Below the pieces are notes generated by a model. That model made no database searches and was not told the origin of the DNA. It saw only the letters and a program-made list of their open reading frames with translations. 8,614 nt of DNA from Pseudomonadota bacterium (GTDB lineage: Bacteria; Pseudomonadota; Alphaproteobacteria; Rhodobacterales; Rhodobacteraceae): positions 1 to 8,614 of the forward strand of contig JACZTQ010000131.1 in assembly GCA_022573605.1 (NCBI GenBank). Direction: 5' to 3'. Shown here one piece after another: positions 4,848-8,614 of the stretch (position 1 is its first letter; every line of letters starts with the position of its first letter). The position numbers and the translations under genes are program-made.

Positions 4848-6212
4848 ATGACCGATCCCCAAGTCGCCATCTTTATGCTGACCCTGTTTATCTTCATGGT
4901 TCTGCTTGGCTTTCCGATTGCGTTCACCCTTTTGGCGATGGGTGTCGGATTCGGGTATTATGCTTACTTCAAGGGTGGGATCGAAACCATCGGGGATGTG
5001 TTCGACAACAATATTTTCTATCTGTTGAACCAGAATACCTATTCCGTGATGGAAAACGATATCCTGGTGGCGGTGCCCTTGTTCCTGTTCATGGGCTATG
5101 TGGTCGAGCGCGCCGGAATCATCAACAAGCTGTTCTATTCCTTGCAGATGGCGGCGCGGAATCTGCCGGGTTCCATGGCCATCGCCGCCCTGATTACCTG
5201 CACCGTGTTTGCCACCGCCTCCGGCATCGTCGGCGCCGTGGTGACGCTGATGGGGTTGCTGGCCTTCCCGGCGATGGCGAAAGCCTCCTACAACAGGTCG
5301 TTCGCGGCGGGCGTGATCTGTGCCGGCGGAACCCTGGGCATTCTGATCCCGCCGTCGATCATGCTGATCGTCTATGCCGCGATCGCCGAGCTCTCGCCGC
5401 TGCGGCTGTATGCGGCGGCGGTGTTCCCCGGCCTGATCCTGGCCGGACTCTACATCGTCTACGTGATCGTGCGGGTTTCCATAACCCCCTCGCTGGCGCC
5501 GAAACCCAAACAGGAGGACGTGCCGCCGACGGCAACGATCTATTGGAACCTGCTGACTTCCTTCATACCCCTGACCATCCTGATCGGTATGGTTCTGGGC
5601 TCCATTCTTGGCGGCCTCGCCACCCCGGCCGAAGCCGCGGCGATGGGGGCGCTGGGCGGGCTGGGGCTGGCCACGGCTTACCGGTCGATCTCGTGGACAA
5701 TGGTCAAGCAAAGCGTCTTCCTGACCGCCAAGGCGACCGCCATGGTGTGCTGGCTGTTCGTCGGTTCCTGGACCTTCGCCTCGGTTTTTTCCTACCTCGG
5801 CGGGCACAATCTGATTGCCGACTGGGTGCTGGGGATGGAATTGCAGCCCTGGCAGTTCCTGGTGATGGCGCAGCTGATCATCTTCTTCCTGGGATGGCCG
5901 CTCGAGTGGTCCGAGATCCTGATCATCTTCGTGCCGATCTTCCTGCCCATGCTGGATCAGTTCGGCGTCAACCCCTATTTCTTCGCCATGCTGGTGGCGC
6001 TGAACCTGCAAACCTCGTTCCTGACCCCGCCGATGGCGATGTCGGCCTATTATCTGAAGGGCGTGCTGCGCGACCAGATAGAATTGATCGACATCTTCAA
6101 GGGCATCATGCCCTACCTGGGTATCGTGATCTTGAGTATGGTGCTGATGTATCAGTTCCCGGGGATCGCGCTCTGGTTTCCGGACTATCTGTTCGGTGTG
6201 TATGTCCCTTGA
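4848..6212 (+). CDS. TRAP transporter large permease subunit (DctM family)
   Basis: The 454-residue protein is almost entirely hydrophobic, with roughly 12 membrane segments, and is the ion-coupled transport channel of the TRAP complex. The family signature GGTLGILIPPS lies at 160-170, with the upstream FATASGIVGAVVTLM segment and the equivalent C-terminal half motif LNLQTSFLTPPMAMSAYYLKG, the two inverted halves of the elevator-type fold. The length is slightly above the common 425-430 residues because of an extended loop rich in Asn and Glu before the LVAVPLFLFMGY segment and a hydrophilic linker (SLAPKPKQEDVPP). Both features are typical of the mannitol/chloroaromatic-type large subunits rather than classic DctM. 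The ribosome site is weak (AGACGAG at 4840-4846), so translation may be coupled to the small subunit. The stop lies 28 bases before the proposed amidase start. Confidence 0.95.
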   Translation: MTDPQVAIFMLTLFIFMVLLGFPIAFTLLAMGVGFGYYAYFKGGIETIGDVFDNNIFYLLNQNTYSVMENDILVAVPLFLFMGYVVERAGIINKLFYSLQMAARNLPGSMAIAALITCTVFATASGIVGAVVTLMGLLAFPAMAKASYNRSFAAGVICAGGTLGILIPPSIMLIVYAAIAELSPLRLYAAAVFPGLILAGLYIVYVIVRVSITPSLAPKPKQEDVPPTATIYWNLLTSFIPLTILIGMVLGSILGGLATPAEAAAMGALGGLGLATAYRSISWTMVKQSVFLTAKATAMVCWLFVGSWTFASVFSYLGGHNLIADWVLGMELQPWQFLVMAQLIIFFLGWPLEWSEILIIFVPIFLPMLDQFGVNPYFFAMLVALNLQTSFLTPPMAMSAYYLKGVLRDQIELIDIFKGIMPYLGIVILSMVLMYQFPGIALWFPDYLFGVYVP

Positions 6213-6240
6213 ACAGGACTCCGGGGAAAGGGATTCGGCC

Positions 6241-7629
6241 TTGAACATGCACCTGGGAGCTTCGACCGTGGCCAACGCCCAATCCGCCAATGCTCTGTCC
6301 GCCGTCGAGGCGGCCCGGAAAATCCTCGCCGGCACGCTGTCGTCGGTCGATCTGGTCAAGGCCTGTCTGGCCCGGATCAAGGAAACCGACGGGGAACTGA
6401 AGGCCTGGGTCCACCTGGACGCCGATCATGCGCTCGCCCAAGCCGAGGAGATGGATACCATCCGCCGGGCGGGACGCCCGGTGGGGCCGCTGCACGGCGT
6501 GCCGATAGGTCTCAAGGACATCATCGACACCCGTGATTTCCCGACCGAGCGCGGCACCCCGATCTACTCCGGCCGCAAGCCTGCCAGCGACGCCGCCCTG
6601 GTCGAACGCCTGCGCGAGGCCGGGGCCGTCATCCTCGGCAAGACCGCCAGCACCGAGCTTGCCTTCGTGCATGCCGCCGAGACCCGCAATCCGCACAATC
6701 CGGATTATTCGCCGGGGGGGTCGTCCAGCGGCTCCGCCGCCGCCGTCGCGGCGTTTCACGTGCCCCTGGCGATCGGCACCCAGACCAACGGATCGGTGAT
6801 CCGTCCGGCGGCCTTCTGCGGAACCTACGGCTTCAAGCCGACCCGCGGCGTGATCTCGCGCCGGGGCATCCTGCAGACCTCGAAATCGCTCGACCAGGTC
6901 GGGGTCTTCGGCCGCACCCTGGAAGATGTGGCGCTGCTGAGCGATGTGATCGGCGGCTACGATCCCTCGGACGATCTCAGCTATGCCCGGCCACGCCCGA
7001 AAATGCTCGAAGGCAGCCGCGCCGAGGCTTCGATCCCACCCGACCTGGTCTGGCTCGATCTGCCCTACCACGACCGGCTGAGCGAGGATGCCCGCGCCGG
7101 ATTGGACGAAGTCGTCGCTGCCCTCGGGGCGCGGGTGGTGCGCGCCACGGTGTCGGAGAACATGACCGGGCTGGTCGAGATCCAGAGGGTGATCCACGAA
7201 TACGAGATCTGCCACCACCTGGAGGACGTGTTCGCCGAGCACTGGGACATGCTGAGCACTTCGCTCCGGCCGATCATCGAGCGGGGCCGCACGATCAGTG
7301 ACGCGCAGTACGAGGAGGCGCTCGAGGTGATGGCTTCCGGGGCCGAGTTCTTTGAGGTATTCTTCAAGGATTATGACGCGGTGATTGCCCCGAGTGCGGC
7401 GGGGGAGGCGCCGAAGTTCGGTGGCGGCACCGGTGATCCGGTATTCAGTACGATCTGGACGCTGTGCGGCCTGCCAGCGCTCAATCTGCCGCTTCTGGTT
7501 GGACAAAACGGGCTTCCGGTCGGGGTTCAACTGATCGGCGCGGCGGAGGAAGATGATCGCTTGCTGAGAACGGCAAACTGGATGTTGAACGAGTTGCAAT
7601 CGGGTGCAGCCTCGGAACAGGGAGGTTAG
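6241..7629 (+). CDS. Amidase-signature family amidohydrolase
   Basis: A cytosolic hydrolase of about 462 residues, normal for the amidase-signature family. The Ser-cisSer-Lys triad is intact: K92 in GLKDIID, S161 in GGSSSGSAAAVAA and S185 in TQTNGSVIRPA, with the invariant 24-residue gap between the two serines. GTYGFKPTRG follows. It cleaves a carboxamide, ureido or similar C-N bond, releasing ammonia or an amine; the substrate is unknown but probably comes through the adjacent TRAP importer. The start is uncertain. TTG at 6241 has AAAGGGA (6227-6233) seven bases upstream; ATG at 6247 is 13 bases from it; ATG at 6202 or GTG at 6196 would overlap the permease end and have no ribosome site. 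All are in frame and differ only in a non-conserved N-terminal tail. The GGSSSGS and TQTNGS variants differ slightly from the usual GGSSGGS and TDTGGS. Confidence 0.93.
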   Translation: MNMHLGASTVANAQSANALSAVEAARKILAGTLSSVDLVKACLARIKETDGELKAWVHLDADHALAQAEEMDTIRRAGRPVGPLHGVPIGLKDIIDTRDFPTERGTPIYSGRKPASDAALVERLREAGAVILGKTASTELAFVHAAETRNPHNPDYSPGGSSSGSAAAVAAFHVPLAIGTQTNGSVIRPAAFCGTYGFKPTRGVISRRGILQTSKSLDQVGVFGRTLEDVALLSDVIGGYDPSDDLSYARPRPKMLEGSRAEASIPPDLVWLDLPYHDRLSEDARAGLDEVVAALGARVVRATVSENMTGLVEIQRVIHEYEICHHLEDVFAEHWDMLSTSLRPIIERGRTISDAQYEEALEVMASGAEFFEVFFKDYDAVIAPSAAGEAPKFGGGTGDPVFSTIWTLCGLPALNLPLLVGQNGLPVGVQLIGAAEEDDRLLRTANWMLNELQSGAASEQGG

Positions 7630-7632
7630 GAC

Positions 7633-7845
7633 ATGATTTCCAGAGCGGCCAAGATAATCGTGGGACTGATCGCCACGGCCATCATGATCACCTTCATCGT
7701 CGGGCTGGCGCACAGCATCTCCACCGGATTCGCCGGGTTCTGGGGCGGCCTGCCGTTCTGGGTCATCTCGGTCTCGGTGCTGTCGATGGCGGTCTACAAC
7801 TTCTGGGAAGAGTGCGTGCGGAAGAAGAAAGATAATGGCAACTAA
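7633..7845 (+). CDS. Small two-helix membrane protein of unknown function (70 residues)
   Basis: A real gene judging by a strong ribosome site AGGGAGG (7619-7625, inside the amidase 3' end), seven bases before the ATG, a three-base gap to the amidase stop and an 11-base overlap with the dehydrogenase. The product has two predicted membrane helices at about 8-27 and 41-58 joined by a short Gly/Phe/Trp-rich turn (STGFAGFWGGLPFWV). It ends in a basic tail (VRKKKDNGN), suggesting both termini face the cytosol under the positive-inside rule. C61 is the only cysteine. I do not recognise a named family. Its place in a TRAP-amidase operon suggests an accessory subunit, a stabiliser of the transporter or a membrane anchor for a pathway enzyme, but none of this is shown by the sequence. 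Confidence 0.85.
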   Translation: MISRAAKIIVGLIATAIMITFIVGLAHSISTGFAGFWGGLPFWVISVSVLSMAVYNFWEECVRKKKDNGN

Positions 7846-8614
7846 GCCTGTTCTATGGATTTCTCGCAGACTTTCCGACGCCACCCTCGCCCGCGCCTCG
7901 CGCGACTACGACGCCATCGTCAATCACCAGGACGGGTTGCACAGCGCCGATGAAATCGTCGCCATGAGCGCCCGGGTGGACGCGATCCTGCCGTGTCATT
8001 CCGAGAGCTTCAACGCCGACGTGGCCGCCCGGCTGGACCCGCGCCTCAAGATCATCGCCAACCATTCGGTCGGGGTCGATCATTGCGATCTGGCGGCCTT
8101 GAAGGCGCGTGGAATCGTCGTCACCAACACCCCGGACGTGCTGTCCGACGCGACCGCCGAGATCGCCATGCTGCTGCTGCTGGGGGCGGCGCGGCGCGCG
8201 GTGGAAGGCGATCGCATCGTCCGCTCCGGCGCCTGGGATTTCTGGAGCCCGGCTTTCATGGTCGGCAAACAGGTCAGCGGCCGGCGCCTGGGCATCATCG
8301 GCATGGGCCGGGTCGGCAAGGTGATGGCCCGGCGGGCGCGCGGCTTCGACATGGAGGTGCACTACTTCAACCGCGGCCGCTTGCCGGGGGAGCTGGAACA
8401 GGGCGCGATCTACCACCAGACCGTCGAGAGCCTGCTCGGCGTGGCCGATTTTCTTTCCCTGCATTGCCCGGCGACACCCGAGACCACCGGCCTGATGAAC
8501 GCCGAGCGCTTCGCCCTGCTGCCCGACGGCGCCGTTGTGGTCAACACCGCCCGCGGGGCGCTGATCGACGAAGACGCCCTGCTCGGCGCCCTCGCCTCGG
8601 GCAAGGTCGCCGCC
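7835..8614 (+). CDS. D-isomer-specific 2-hydroxyacid dehydrogenase (partial, C-terminus off the right edge)
   Basis: The ATG at 7835 opens 260 residues with no stop before the edge. The substrate-domain motif ANHSVGVDHCDL (75-86) and TPDVLSDATAEIAM (99-112) are characteristic of the glyoxylate/hydroxypyruvate reductase (GyaR/GhrB-like) branch. The Rossmann motif GMGRVG lies at 156-161 (part of GIIGMGRVG). N179-R180 at the end of the second beta strand, instead of an acidic residue, may indicate NADPH preference. The catalytic arginine is R240 in VNTARGALID; the partner Glu and His lie beyond the window. The enzyme would interconvert a 2-oxo acid and a D-2-hydroxy acid with NAD(P)H in the cytosol. 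It overlaps the small membrane protein gene by 11 bases and has only a purine-rich GGAAGAAGAAAG upstream, so translation is probably coupled. Substrate unknown. Confidence 0.94.
   Translation, partial: MATKPVLWISRRLSDATLARASRDYDAIVNHQDGLHSADEIVAMSARVDAILPCHSESFNADVAARLDPRLKIIANHSVGVDHCDLAALKARGIVVTNTPDVLSDATAEIAMLLLLGAARRAVEGDRIVRSGAWDFWSPAFMVGKQVSGRRLGIIGMGRVGKVMARRARGFDMEVHYFNRGRLPGELEQGAIYHQTVESLLGVADFLSLHCPATPETTGLMNAERFALLPDGAVVVNTARGALIDEDALLGALASGKVAA

Noticed and set aside
4626..6380. 584-residue minus-strand open frame rich in His, Gln, Gly and Asp
   Set aside because: The composition mirrors hydrophobic codons of the large permease read in reverse; there is no domain or ribosome site.
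6106..7884. 592-residue minus-strand open frame opposite the amidase
   Set aside because: It is a shadow of the amidase and small membrane protein genes, with no motifs.

Overview
The window looks like chromosomal DNA from a GC-rich proteobacterium. An alphaproteobacterium, perhaps Rhodospirillales- or Rhodobacterales-like, is my best guess, based on the strong G/C bias at third codon positions, the tripartite TRAP transporter and the dense catabolic gene layout. That assignment is inference. I see no RNA genes, CRISPR array, insertion sequence, integrase or phage gene. Both outermost genes run off the window.

Layout. (1) Bases 1-1043, minus strand: N-terminal 347 residues of a thiamine-diphosphate (ThDP) enzyme of the acetolactate synthase-like superfamily; its C-terminus lies off the left edge. 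(2) Bases 1044-1239: a 196-bp divergent control region with an imperfect inverted repeat and GC-rich, partly mutually exclusive hairpins. (3) Bases 1240-2684, plus strand: an Asp/Glu/hydantoin racemase-superfamily protein overlapping by one base a metallo-beta-lactamase-fold hydrolase. (4) Bases 2685-3041: a 357-bp gap with GC-rich dyads, then a sharp drop in GC where a sigma70-like promoter and a cluster of TTCC/GGAA half-sites sit. (5) Bases 3042-8614, plus strand: a tightly packed operon encoding a Tat-exported TRAP solute-binding protein, a strong intercistronic hairpin, the small TRAP permease, the large TRAP permease, an amidase-signature hydrolase, a 70-residue two-helix membrane protein, and a D-isomer-specific 2-hydroxyacid dehydrogenase cut by the right edge.

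How the genes may work together (inference). The TRAP system would import an organic acid using an ion gradient. Residues Q161, R182 and E219 of the binding protein fall where the 2-oxo-acid-binding protein TakP, as I remember it, places its ligand and cation contacts. This suggests a 2-oxo or 2-hydroxy carboxylate, possibly carrying an amide. The amidase would cleave a C-N bond, the dehydrogenase would interconvert 2-hydroxy and 2-oxo acids, the ThDP enzyme would act on a 2-oxo acid, and the racemase-family and MBL proteins would handle isomerisation/decarboxylation and hydrolysis. The substrate cannot be named from sequence alone. The gene combination is the best candidate here for an undescribed pathway.
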